Assembly: GCF_000006565.2 (NCBI RefSeq)
Contig: NC_031480.1
Coordinates: 4,251,529 to 4,315,528 of the forward strand
Direction: 5' to 3'
DNA length: 64,000 nt
Source: Toxoplasma gondii ME49
Lineage: Eukaryota; Apicomplexa; Conoidasida; Eucoccidiorida; Sarcocystidae
Shown: piece by piece, positions 9,982-20,972 of the stretch
Position numbering within the stretch: the first letter of the stretch is position 1
How the letters are laid out: every line of letters begins with the position of its first letter
Position numbers and translations under genes: made by a program
Notes under the pieces: model-generated
Database searches by the model: none
Seen by the model: only the letters and a program-made list of their open reading frames with translations
What the model was told of the DNA's origin: nothing

Positions 9982-12077
9982 ATGGCGCCACGGGTCCACG
10001 TGACTGCAAGATAACATTTTGTTCTTGATTCGTCGTCGCTCCCGTCCAGTCTTCTGTCCAGTTGCTTCCTTTTCTCTCCAAATCGGTCCTCAGATCCAGA
10101 GCCGAAAATGCACGGTCAACCTGTCTCCCTTCCTAGGCTTGCTCAGTGTACGTACAGCGGAATCTCTGGCACGTCGTCGTCGTCGAAAGTCGGCGCTCGC
10201 AGCTTGGGATTTCTGCGAAGAGACAAGCGAAAGACGAGAGACAAAAGAACAAAGAAACAAGAGAACTGGTTTGCTTCAGCGAGAAGCGCACAGTCACATT
10301 GGCGGAAGAGAGAAAACCCGGAAGACTGCGCAAAAGAAAGCATGTCGCCTCTCCGCAGCCAGAAGAGGCCCCTGCGGATGAGAGCACGAAGAAACCGAAA
10401 TAAAAAACAGAAAGCGCACCAACGTTCTGCCCGTCTGTTTCCTGTATCTCGAACTGCCAGCCTACGCGTCGATGTTTCTCCTCTGTGTGAACGCAAGTCC
10501 ATACCCATTTACGAATACCATGCATTCGTCGCATGTACTACTCGAAAAGAGACGTGATGGTTATCGACGGCGGAGGTCTTTTCTCCAGTTTCCCTCGTCA
10601 CTTTCCAGCGAGCTGTTTAGACTCTGGAGAGTGGAGAAGGCGAGACATTTCAGTTTGAGAATATAGAGGCGAGAAGAGAACCGTTGAGACACGAAGAAGA
10701 AGTGACCGTTCACTTCAGCAACTGGGGACCTACACCTGAGTCCGACAGGAGAAATCGTGTAGAAACGGCGACGCACCTGAGCATTTGCGTCCGCGATGGG
10801 CGCGTCAAATATACCTTTTCATTTCGGCACTGATAGGTCCAGCTGTGAACAGAGGCAAAGAATAGTTTCTGCTCATTTGTCCGACCAGACTGTGTTCGTG
10901 GAGAGAGAACAACATGAGACACACGGGACTGGGATGACACAAAGCAGCCGCAGCGGAGACGTCGAGAAGAGAACAAGAGGAATACAGACGCGACGTGGAG
11001 CGCGATGGCGACGTTTGTGTTCTTTCCAAAGGCGTCCTTTGGCGCTCATGGATTCAACGTTCAGGTCTACCTCGCGCCTCACGAACATTCCGCCATTTTC
11101 ACTTCCACGTCAATTCTTACAAGATGCTTGGAAGCAGCACCAACGTGCACTGGGAACGTCTTCAACATGATTCTGGCCCCTGGAAGATAAGGGTAAAAGC
11201 CTTGCATGCGCATATACATATATATATATATATGCCTATACATGTATATAAGTGTATCCTGTGTGTATGGACATACATGTCGACACGCAAATATTTTTGA
11301 ATATCGATATATGTGGAGACCGTAAAACCCACAACAGACAGCGGTTATTCAGGAGACTGTTCCGACTTACTGTCCGGTCTGGAAGCAATTCTGGCACTCG
11401 GCTTGTGCCTGCCCCTGGCGAAAACAAAGACACCATCAGAACAACGCGAAACTGTTTCTCGATACTTCTCTCCTCACCGGTCACCCCAAGCAGAAGATAA
11501 ATGAGGCAGCAGTCTTCTCCCCTCGGTTCCCCTTATGCTTGTCGAAAAAAAAAAAACTCAACATGTCTTGTCCTTTCACCATGCATGCATGCGAGCTAGG
11601 TGGGGCAGACTGGCGCCTTTGCATCGATTTACAACTATGGAGTCGCAGATGAACGTGAGAAGACACTGGACAGCGTGAGGCGCCGGGCAGCCAGAGAGGC
11701 ATCGACCCCTCAGAAACGATGTCTCTGCGTCTCTTCGCTGCGAGGAGTTCGTGACGAAGATCCGAAACAGAGACCGGGAAAAGTCAATTGAGGGAGAAAC
11801 AAGTCGAGAGAATAGCGAAACCGGAGGAAGGAAGCTGTGCCCAGAGGAAGGCGGCAGAGGGAGCAGGACAGCAGACGCAGGAGCGGATGCAGGCACTTCC
11901 CGTCAGGCTGTCCGCAGGAGATGATGCGAGTTCGAGAGAGGAAAGGAGAGACGAAAAATTTAAAGGCTGAGATCCCTTTAAGAAGGTGAGGAAACATGCG
12001 TCTGCGTGAGAAACACAGGTAGAGGGGCGGCTTCCTGCGCGTACCTTGGTCAGGGCCCTGAAGGTGTTGAGCTCCAT
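8443..12077 (-). CDS. ZCCHC10: ZCCHC10-like CCHC zinc-knuckle protein with C-terminal poly-Ser and RS domain
   Basis: Five exons with matching phases: 12077-12045, 11414-11371, 10842-10777, 10212-10156 and 9751-8443, giving 502 residues. The first exon is only 33 bases (MELNTFRALTK). Exons 2 and 3 join to form one zinc knuckle of type CX2CX4HX4C (CQNCFQTGHWTYQC, residues about 18-31), followed by VYLTRPSRTQML. The GHWTY.C then YL.RPSRT pattern is the signature of ZCCHC10, as I recall that family. An acidic patch (DDDDVPEIP) follows, then about 40 serines, a Lys-rich stretch, and over 200 residues of RERRxSRERR-type repeats. Human ZCCHC10 ends in poly-Ser; the long RS tail here is extra. RS domains mark nuclear speckle and splicing factors, so a role in pre-mRNA processing is inferred. 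Binding targets are unknown. Confidence 0.8.
8761..9062 (-). repeat. Short tandem repeats encoding the RS domain
   Basis: Imperfect repeats of roughly 15-30 bases built on ctctctggagt/ctcctctctc on the plus strand encode repeated S-R-E-R-R units of the ZCCHC10-like protein. Such repeats usually change length between strains. Confidence 0.7.
9577..9680 (-). repeat. Poly-Ser codon repeat
   Basis: A (TCT/TCC/TCA)n tract on the minus strand encodes the serine run of the ZCCHC10-like protein. On the plus strand it reads as an acidic GAA/GAC/GAT run, which makes a long antisense open frame that I do not treat as a gene. Confidence 0.7.
9927..9977. repeat. (TA)n microsatellite in intron
   Basis: Two TA tracts (9927-9940 and 9946-9977) split by gtccat. 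They lie in the intron between exons 4 and 5 of the ZCCHC10-like gene. Confidence 0.85.
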
Positions 12078-15039
12078 CCTGTAGCGAGAGTGGACGCTAC
12101 GTTCGTCTCTCCAGGAAAAAAAAGAGAAAAGTAGAAAAGGCAACTGGACGGCGGGCAAGAAAACGGGGAAAACGGAAACGGCTTAGGTTGTTTGTTGTTT
12201 CTCGTCTTCCTCGGCCAGTCATTGGGTGAAGTCTAACGAGAGTGACAAAGGCGAAGTGGGTTACGGGAAAAGAGCGGCGTCTGGTTTTCCTGCCTCTCTG
12301 TTCTTGTGCACCTGAAACGCCTGCAAAGACGACAAAGATTTTCGATGTTTCCGTGGAATCTGCAGGACATTGTCGGCATTCCAACGCCACCTGGGACTGT
12401 GAAGCAACCCGTCGTTGCGCATGCAGGCTGCCACGCTCGCCTCTCTCAGCGATGCATAGAGAAAAGTGACCATCAAACGGGGAGCGCCGAGGGAGCTGTA
12501 CGGGAAATCTTCTTTTGAATAGGGTCCATTTTCACGCACTGAGACGATACTTCCACTTCTACGTGCCTTTAGATTTCGAGGCAGACACACGTTTCATGCA
12601 TGCGCGCACAGTGCCTGGCTTCCGTGCTTCTGTCTCTCTCAAAGATCGTGGAAACTGAGCCACGGTGACAGCCTGATTGTGTCTGCTCTCTCGAGTCGGT
12701 TTACATTGCCATGCGAAAAAAATCACATGAAAGCAAATACCGTGGCACAAAGGTCCACGCGCACACACCATGTAGGCAGCACAGAGCTCACTGTGGAAGG
12801 CTCCTGTTTGTGGCGATTTTTGTTGCGCATGTGTTCGTGTGTTCAACAGGAGAAGCAACTCCTACACTTCGAGTACCTCGAAATACAGAGGAATCTGCGT
12901 GTATACGATTCGATCGCTTAGGAATCGTATAGAAGGGTGACAGGCGAACACTGGAATGGAAGCACCTGCTTACAGCGGTGCGGGTTTTCGACCCCACAAT
13001 GTTTCTGTGAAAAATAGAATAATTTACCGTCCGAAACTGTGTAACTCAAATCGGGAAAGCATTTGCTGCCACTGGACGAACCCTAAAAAGACCGTGTATG
13101 TTGCTCGATTGCTGGGTTTCTAGACGAGCGTCCAAGGATGTTCTGAGAGATCTGTTTTTCACAGCGCATAAGTCTTGTTCCAGCAGCAATTGGCCGTGCT
13201 TGAAGTTCGGAGCCAACTGATTATACAAGTGTATTTATGCTTATATGGATGCCGAACATTAATGCAAGTGTACATATGATTATACGGATACCAGGGTTGC
13301 TGTTAGCAGATGGGAATGCCGTACATAGAGGAACAAACATGAGAAAGGCGGCATCCTCGTGCAAAGTTACGTTACCCGCAACGAGAGAGGGTTACTCTTC
13401 CAGAATCACGAGATAGACAGGATGCTCACAGAGGCACCACTTGGAAGAACGGGGGAGGAGCAAGGACAGGACAGAACTTCAGTTGAGAACACGGAAGCTC
13501 CCAAGGGAAACCTGATATTTCCGCCGTCGAAACAAAAGCCAGCGCAACCGAAGTTCCAGCACGCAGCGCAAAAAGTTCTGTGGCAGCACTCGCAGCCGCT
13601 GCACTGAGTGTACGTACACACAAACAAAACCACTCAGATGTTGGATCAGGCGTCACCAACGATCGATATTTGGAGGTCCAAAGAGTGCTTTTAAAGGCTC
13701 GTATTCGCGTTATCTTGAATTCCACCTTTCTCCACTCGTCGCTGCCCCCGAGTGGAAGAAAAAAGCGTTTCCCTCGCGTACGAGGCACGCTTTAAGGTAC
13801 TCAAACCCGCGTTCGGGGCATTCCCAAATGTCTGAAGAAAACCAAAGCGCCCTTCTGGCTGTGCGCAGACAGACACACAAGAAAGCTGTCTGTACTCCAT
13901 GCACGCTTGCCACCTTTCCTCCCTGCAAGCTACGGACTCTCTTTCAACTGTGTACAGAAATCCGACGAAAGGCTACGGACGAGCCGCTGAAAAAGCCGCC
14001 TCTCAGCTTTATCACAGTGTGTGCACGTAGTTCAGAGATCTCTAAGCAGCGATACCCCCCTCCTCCCCGTCCCCCCTACCGCTCTCCTCCAGTGTGTTAA
14101 CCAGGTGTGAATAGGAGACGGAGCTGTACACCCGTATCTCATTTCCCAAGTTTTCGTAATACATCTGTGAGTGTGTCTCTTCTTTTCTGTGTTGTGTCGA
14201 GCGATCTACCGTTGTTGCGCATCCCTGTCGACGCATGCAGTCGCCTACCCCCTTCTCCCTCCATTTAACTATTTCCCTGCCTCAATTCTTTATTCGGAAT
14301 TTCAAATGCTTCTGCATTGTCCCTCCCCTCTCTCCAAATCGAAACCCAGTAACTTACCACTTGGATACTGTACAATAATGATTACTAAAGGCGAAAATGC
14401 TCCCCCATACCTTGTCTTTTTACGAGAAACTGCAGCTCTGTCCGTCCCGTTACACGGCTCCGCTCTTTGATTCTTTCCCTACATCCTTGATGAGTGCTGT
14501 ACACCAACACCCACTATAGTGCGAAAGACAGCTGACATTGTTCGCTTGCGCTATTCTTCCATGCGCTTCTCAAGAAGAACCATCGACAAGCGTCTGTCTG
14601 TCTCGGTCTCCTGGACCTTGCCTCGAAGGCGTCGTTTCTCTCGCCGGTAGTACGAGTGATAAACTCGTTGATTCGCACGGAGTTACCTGGGGATGATAGT
14701 TCTGTCAAACCAAAGCCTGCTATCAACACAGACTATGTCTAGAACATAGTCGACGAGGGACAGCCTTGACGTCGACAGCCCCGCGAGTGGACAGCATCTG
14801 AGTTTCCATGCCTCATTTTCGCTGGCGTCTGTTCTTTCTTTCTCTCAGGTGGATCAGCACGACGTCTAATGCCTTCCACGTGCAACGAGGAGCCTCTTTC
14901 CCTCGTACCCTCCCTTTCTCCCCTCTGAGGCTGGTGCCCCACCGTCCATGTTTGACTTGAAAAAACGCGTTTTTTGCCACCGCACCGCCCGGAACGAGGA
15001 AAACCAAGGAAGCGTGTGCTTTCTCGACCCCCCGATGCT
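12078..15039. other. Intergenic region, no supported gene
   Basis: Upstream region of the ZCCHC10-like gene and 3' flank of the carrier gene. GCATGC motifs, common near Toxoplasma promoters, occur at 12597-12603 and 14234-14239. Open frames of up to 120 codons occur on both strands without recognisable motifs or splice structure. Confidence 0.45.
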
Positions 15040-16718
15040 CTACGGAGTCGTTTTTCGTCTGTCGTGCTGCATCTGAAAAAAAAACTTGAAGCACTCGTAA
15101 GAAGTGAACTGGAGAGCGCCTGCCGGCAAACACCGAAGCGTCGCCGGCCAGAGGCCCGCAAACAGTGCGGCGAAGCCTTCTCGCCGGTAAATCGACATTA
15201 AACACGCCCGACAAGACCTGGAAAAACATGGAAAGAAAGAAGAACAGGACAAGAAAGGGGGGATGAAGCAGCAGCAGGAAGGCAGAGCACCGGAGTGTAC
15301 ACCCTGAGACCACGAGAAATCCGGGTTCAAGGTGTTATGCATGCGGGGGGGGGGGGGGGGGGAATGAGTGCCTGAGGAGGAGTGAGGAGAGGAGATCACG
15401 TGAGACAGATGACACAAAGGATGCGAGAGAAAAGAGAAAGGGACGCTCTTCAACGAAAACGGAGAAACCGCGAAGAACTGAGAAGACACGAGCTGGGTCG
15501 TGCAATGCAAAAAGAAGCTCGGAGAGCAAACATCACGCACTGAGAAAGCAGATCGTTTTGTTGCTACCGCTAAATGTTAGAAAGTTGATTGCTTTCCATG
15601 TATGCTCGCCGATACCAGTTCGCATGCAGTTCTGTGTCCTCTTTCTTCTGCCTGAGATGCTCTGCTGTCACTATCACACAGCCATGGGTTCTGCGACTTT
15701 TCCGTCTTCCCACACGTCACTCGCTTCCTCACTACGGGAGTCCACGCCTTCCACCTTCACTCGAAAAGCTCTCTTTCTCTTGCTTCCTCTGACCTCTTTT
15801 TCGGACCTTGGCTCCTCTCCCACACCTCCGCTGGCCGCTTGTCTGCGGCTGGCTTTCTCCAGACATCTATCTGGTCTTCTCTGGAACTTCTTCGTCTGTC
15901 TGTTTCCGGGTCTCCACTTGCCTCTCGATCGATCTCTGTCTCTTCTGTCTCTTCGTTCTCTCCGAACTCACCCGTACAGTTTGCTTCGCCCGTCGATGCC
16001 GTCAGTCATGAGTCGCTTGCGCGCTGTGTCAAAGGGGAAAACGATCAGCTGCGCACAGAAGCTGGCGAGACTGCCTGAAAGAAACATACAGCACTGGGCT
16101 AGAGTCATGCACTTCCTAACGGCGAACGCTAAGGCCTCCAAACCTCGATTCGCTAGCGTCAACCGCTTCTTTAGCATTCCTCCTTTCACACCATCCCTCA
16201 TCTTTCAGTCTTCTTCCTCTGTCCATCTCTTTGCTCTTTCCCTCTCTTTTTTTAATTTGATCGTCCTCCTGTCTCAATCTTCTTTCTCCTTTCTTCTTCC
16301 TCTCCTCTCGGTTTCATCTTCCTTCTTCTTCCCGTTCTACTCTCTATTCCGCGCTTTCTTTCGTCTGACCGGAGACACTGCTGGTGAGCATCGTGTTGAA
16401 GTATGGCGCTTGAGAGGAGGCGAGAGCAGCTGGCTGGGCAGGTGCCGCGCGCCCAGACTGCAGAGAGGGCGTCGCGGCTTTTTGGATTTCTCTGAAAACA
16501 TAACGGACATCCATGGGCGTTTTGTAGCATCAGTCACGCCAGCTCTGTTCCCGAAAAGACACACAAATGCACTATTCGCTCTCATCCTCGAGCAACGCGT
16601 CACCGAAAACAGAGAGCTCTACACCGCGTCCGCGATCATCTCCAGTTCTATACATCTGCATCTACAGATCACAACATCACAAGCAGATCTATCGATAGAT
16701 ACAGATACATGCAAATAC

Positions 16719-16776
<58 letters not shown>

Positions 16777-18175
16777 GTATGTGAGTGTTCAGAAATATGT
16801 GCATGAGGAAGGACATAAGTAGGTGGACACAGATACAGCAAGACTTCTTTTTGAGCAAGTGCGCATGAGTAGAGAGGCAAATTCGTGATTGTGGGGAGCG
16901 CGTCGCACGCGTGGTACATTCACCCGTGAGTCTGGCAGCATTTTGAGGACGCGAAAGGGGGCATAAACTCTTTCGTTTGATTCTTTACCTCTTCCAGAGT
17001 TCATAAAAAGTCATCTGCAGCATGACGTAAGGCACTCCCGACCACAGAGAGACGGCAAAGCCCTTGTAGAAGCCTGCGAGACCCTCTGTGGTGTATATTC
17101 GCCTCACACACTGTCCTATGCCTGAGTAGAGCCGCGCCTCCTGTTTCTGTGGCGGAACGGACGCTGACTGGAGAGAAGAACCTGCCGGAGACGAAGACGA
17201 GGCAGGAGACCCAGAGGAAGAGACAGGACCTTGAGCTTGTGCACCTGGAGACAGTTTTCTTGCTGATTCAGCTTTGTATCCCGCTAGAGCGGCCGTATTG
17301 ATGCCCATGGCGATTCGTACAGAGACGAGATCGAGAGGGTAGCAGAGGGCCTTTTGTAGGGCGCCCGCAATCGAGCCCGCGACCATCAAACCTGCGACTC
17401 CCATTTTCTTCTCGCTGTTCGCCTCCGAGACGGCGTCTTTCGTCTCGAGCTGTCGATACACCTGGCGCTCGCCGCGCCTCTGCTCGTCTTCGGCACTCTG
17501 GTTGGAGGTGGAGGTCGCGTTTGCGTCCGCTGTAGGTACACTGGGACGGCTGTGCTTTCCTGTGTCAAAGCGTCGACTCGAAGTAGTCGGCATCTTCTCG
17601 AGGAGCCCCCGCGCCCAGTCGTTCGCGGGAAACTTGACTGCGTAGGCCGCCGCGGCTCTGCATGCGTTTGCGGCGTTGCCTCTCCAGAGCCCCGGAACGC
17701 CTTCCTCTTGGATGACAAGACGCAGAGACGCGAGGACTCCCGAGTACTTCTTGGGAGAGCTCGCAGCTTGTTGCGAGAGCGCCAGAGGCGTCGGAAACTG
17801 CGCAGAGTGCACTCGTGCAGAAGCTGCGGAGACAGCCGGTTGAGGAGCTGAGAGAGAAGACGGAGACTCGACAGACCGGGGCGGAGGAGACGGAGAACAG
17901 ACAGCGGGGCGAGAAGAAGGTGGAGACGAAGGCGAAGACGAAGTTTGGGAGGCTTCGAGAGCCGTGGAGAGCGGGGAGTGAGGCGCGGCCTTCAGTCTCT
18001 CCTGCTGGTGGGACATCATGCCTTGAACCTGGAAAAGCAGACGAAGGCGATCCATCGGAGCGCAAGCAGTCTTCGTCAAAATGCCGCTCGCCATTCCGCT
18101 GATCATCCGCTCGACAGGAGTCAAGTCCTCCTTCGACGCGGACGTGGACGACGAGGCCGAAGCCGCAGCAGTCAT
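15040..18175 (-). CDS. Mitochondrial carrier family protein (SLC25), probable nucleotide or CoA-type carrier
   Basis: Four exons with consistent phases: 18175-16989, 16491-16370, 16074-15972 and 15217-15040, giving 529 residues. The three carrier repeats each show the matrix signature: PMDRLR (residues 40-45), PLDLVSVR and PFDTARKR. Each pairs with an aromatic/EG half: IQEEGVPGLWRGN, YTTEGLAGFYKGF and YRREGFAALFAGLWP. Six inner-membrane helices are expected. The GLWRGN followed by AVKF motif in repeat 1 is closest to ATP-Mg/Pi, CoA and ADP/ATP carriers. There is no EF-hand domain. Two long Ser/Pro/Ala-rich insertions (about residues 55-130 and 200-245) enlarge the matrix loops, typical of coccidian proteins. 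I chose the ATG at 18175, about 20 residues before helix 1. An in-frame ATG at 18661 would add 162 residues of less convincing sequence. Substrate cannot be told from sequence alone. Confidence 0.9.
15345..15362. repeat. Run of 18 G
   Basis: Homopolymer of 18 guanines downstream of the carrier gene's third exon, inside its last intron. Length is likely unstable and hard to sequence exactly. Confidence 0.9.
16719..16778. repeat. (TA)n microsatellite in intron 1 of the carrier gene
   Basis: Alternating AT broken by two cat interruptions. It lies inside the intron between carrier exons 1 and 2. Confidence 0.85.
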
Positions 18176-20972
18176 GGCAGGAAACAGAGAGAGGGAACTG
18201 ACAAGGGGAGATGTCGACAGAGAGAGACGCAGGCATGCGCAGCCTTCGTTGATATGGTCCTGTCTCTGAAACTCCACTTTTTTCGGTGGTCCACTGAGTG
18301 CTTTCGGATGCTCTCTCGGAACCGTCTTGGGCCTTCTTCTCCCTGCCTTCAGTGCCGACAGCATAGCAAGTGTCTCCGCAGATCGCTTCTGCGCCGTCCC
18401 CCCGCCCTTTGGACCTCCTGTACGGATGCCCCTCGCGCTTCTTGCCTTTTCTTTTTCCTCCCTGACGCTCGCGTCCGAGGGTGCGTGAGACCCGGCGGCA
18501 GACACTGTTGAACTCGACAGGTTTTCCAGAGAGCGGCATACAAAGCGAGAGGCTTTTGTCCTAAAAAGAGGAACCACGCGTCCTTTTTGAAAGAAAACGA
18601 ACTTCTCGTCTCTGGGGAATGACACAGAGTGAGAGAGGCGTGGAGTAGTAAACGAATCCACTGGCCGACATGCGACTCAGGAGTGAACAGGCGGACGGCG
18701 TCCTTCTTCTGGCGCCAGAGAACGAGCTAGAGGCGCGCGCGCGCGCGCTGACGCTCGAGCCGCGAAAGAAGAAACCATTAACGAACGTGAGTTCCTGGCG
18801 GAAGCAGAGATCTTGGAAACAGGACGCAAGCCCAGGGAAACAGAACGGGGACAGACTGCGAATCGACGAGAATCGTCACGCCAACACACATCCACTCTGC
18901 CGCGGCGAACTGCAAGCTCAACGAGTTGGATGTACACCTGACTCACTCTCGCCTGGAATGCCGAGGTGTGTGCACAGTTGATTCAGTTCTCGCCGAGACC
19001 GCTCCGGCTCACCCAAACGGTTTGGCCAGTGAAGGATCCGTCCTTCTTCGTCCTTGGAACGCTGAGGGAGATCGGGCGCGAAGCCTCCTATGAAGAGGCG
19101 GACAAGCAACAGACCAGAGATGCGATGCTAACGGCTCAGACAACAAAAATTGGGAAAGCATCAGCATCTCCGTTGCTTTGAAATCCGGAAGTCGCCATGC
19201 GCGTCACTCGGGAAGGCACCCAGGTCTTGCTTCTTTCCTCATGCGTCGCGGAAACACTTATCTCTCGCTTTGTCCGGCGGGAACACCGACAAACAAGGAG
19301 GAGAGAAGAATTAGCTGTTAAAGAAAAGCGTTTCTTGCGGTCGGTCACTTGTCGCAGTTGTCTTCTGTCTCGTACAAGACGATGTGCATGCACGGGGACA
19401 GAAGACAACGGTCAAAGCCAAGAGTCGATTTCCCCAACACGCAAAACTGGTCAATTTTTCTGGTCTAGCCGAAAGAAAAATGTAGACAAGACGCGGGATT
19501 TTTCTCATTTAGATACAAGGAAAAGACAAGCGCCAAGTTGTCATTCAGCGCGACTTGGCATGTCAAGCGGCGAAGAGGCCTTGAGCGGCGTTGTCGCGGA
19601 CTCGGATCCGTCAAGAAACCCGCAATTTTCATGAATCGCTTTTCTTCGACCTTCTCACTGCTCACAACCGCAGCAGTGTGTGACAAAAAGCAAATATCTT
19701 ATCTGCTTCTGACCTTCTGAAGTGGATGTAGCCAGAACCGTTCGTGGGTTCGGCTGTTTGCCAGTGCCGAGGTCCAGCGGTGTCGCACTTTGTGCCCTTA
19801 AAGGCATTTTGTACTTCCTCCAGCCTGCTTCGTACACACTCACTCTGGCGCTTGTTCATTGCTCCGTCTCCAGCTGTCTCCCAGTTTCTTGCGTCTCCCA
19901 CTAAAAACTGTACAGCGATCATAAAGAAGTCTGCCTTCTGTGTCTCATAGATGTATAGAGTCGTATTTAGTACCGAAGTACTACAATGTCAGAAGTCGTG
20001 AAGAACCTGGTTGTCTGTTACCTCATAACTCGAGTCATATCAGAATCCTATGTCCTACAGTGTCTCTATTTGATTTGAGAGCACCTCCTGACACCACTAT
20101 ATTTCAACCTACAGCGACGTCAAGGTCCGGCTCTTTGAGGTCACAGATGCAACTCGCATTTCCTGCGTGGGTAAGAAACCACCGTTCCCACGGCTCTTGT
20201 AACGCGTGCGGAAAGAAATGTTCGTTATTACTGCAGTCAAATAGGTTTTGTGAGGCAGGTTCCTACGGCTAGAAGGACGACAACGGCAAACACACTGACT
20301 TTGGTGAACTTTTCGTGCTTTCAAAGATTGCTAGGTTTCAAGAAAGTGTAGTCGATACCCTGCCGTTCAATGGAGCATGCGCAATCCCATACGACTCGCA
20401 CCGAACCAAGGGCCTCACTAAAGCACAGTTCCTTTGAGGCATTCTCGGCGAACGCTCCGCGCATTTCAAGCGCGAGGTGTCTGCAGCGACGGCAAGAGGA
20501 CCAGAAGTTCCTTTATTTCTACACTGAAAAAGAGAACCACGACGACGAGGCACCGTGGTAGAAGAGCCGCTAAAAAAATGCGTCCTGTTGCGACCCTCCG
20601 CATGCCGCGAAAAGCTGTTTCGCCGCAAACACTCGGGTGTTCGATGTTTCTAGACCTCACCCGCGACCTTCGATCTCACGCAGGTAACTTTTTTTATTTT
20701 GAAAAGGAACACATCCCGTTAAAATTTAGGCTTCCGGCGACAATCCTGTTAGCAACTAAAGCCCAAACCCAGGTGCGCCACAACACCGGAGCAGTGTCCG
20801 CTAGCGAGTTCTTCGTCTTGAGAATCTAACCGCTGGGCCTGCGTACATGACGCCAACTGCTTTCTCTCGGACTCTTTACGAATCCGTTTGTTTGTGAATA
20901 CACATCGACGCCAGTCTCATCTGCCTATCTCTCTTCCGTTTTTGGTTGGACAAAGGAGGTACAAAATTGCGG
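18176..20972. other. Region between carrier and TRM9 genes, no supported gene
   Basis: 18176-18661 could be 5' leader or an N-terminal extension of the carrier. The rest holds short frames on both strands (for example plus 19197-19634) without motifs or splice structure. I see no RNA gene. Confidence 0.4.

Noticed and set aside
11083..11179. Possible extra exon of the ZCCHC10-like gene (reads ARIMLKTFPVHVGAASKHL)
   Set aside because: It also splices in phase to the next exon, but skipping it joins 11371 to 10842 and produces a canonical CX2CX4HX4C knuckle, which is far more convincing.
8443..12077. Assignment as a CLASRP/SWAP splicing factor
   Set aside because: I first considered this from the DGDF and RS segments. 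The zinc knuckle and YL.RPSRT motif fit ZCCHC10 and no SWAP domain is present.
15558..16784. 408-codon plus-strand open frame
   Set aside because: It lies opposite carrier exons 2 and 3 and their introns and ends in a TA microsatellite. The minus strand carries clear carrier motifs.
17565..18539. 324-codon minus-strand open frame
   Set aside because: Shifted-frame shadow of carrier exon 1; it lacks the PxDxx[KR] motifs.
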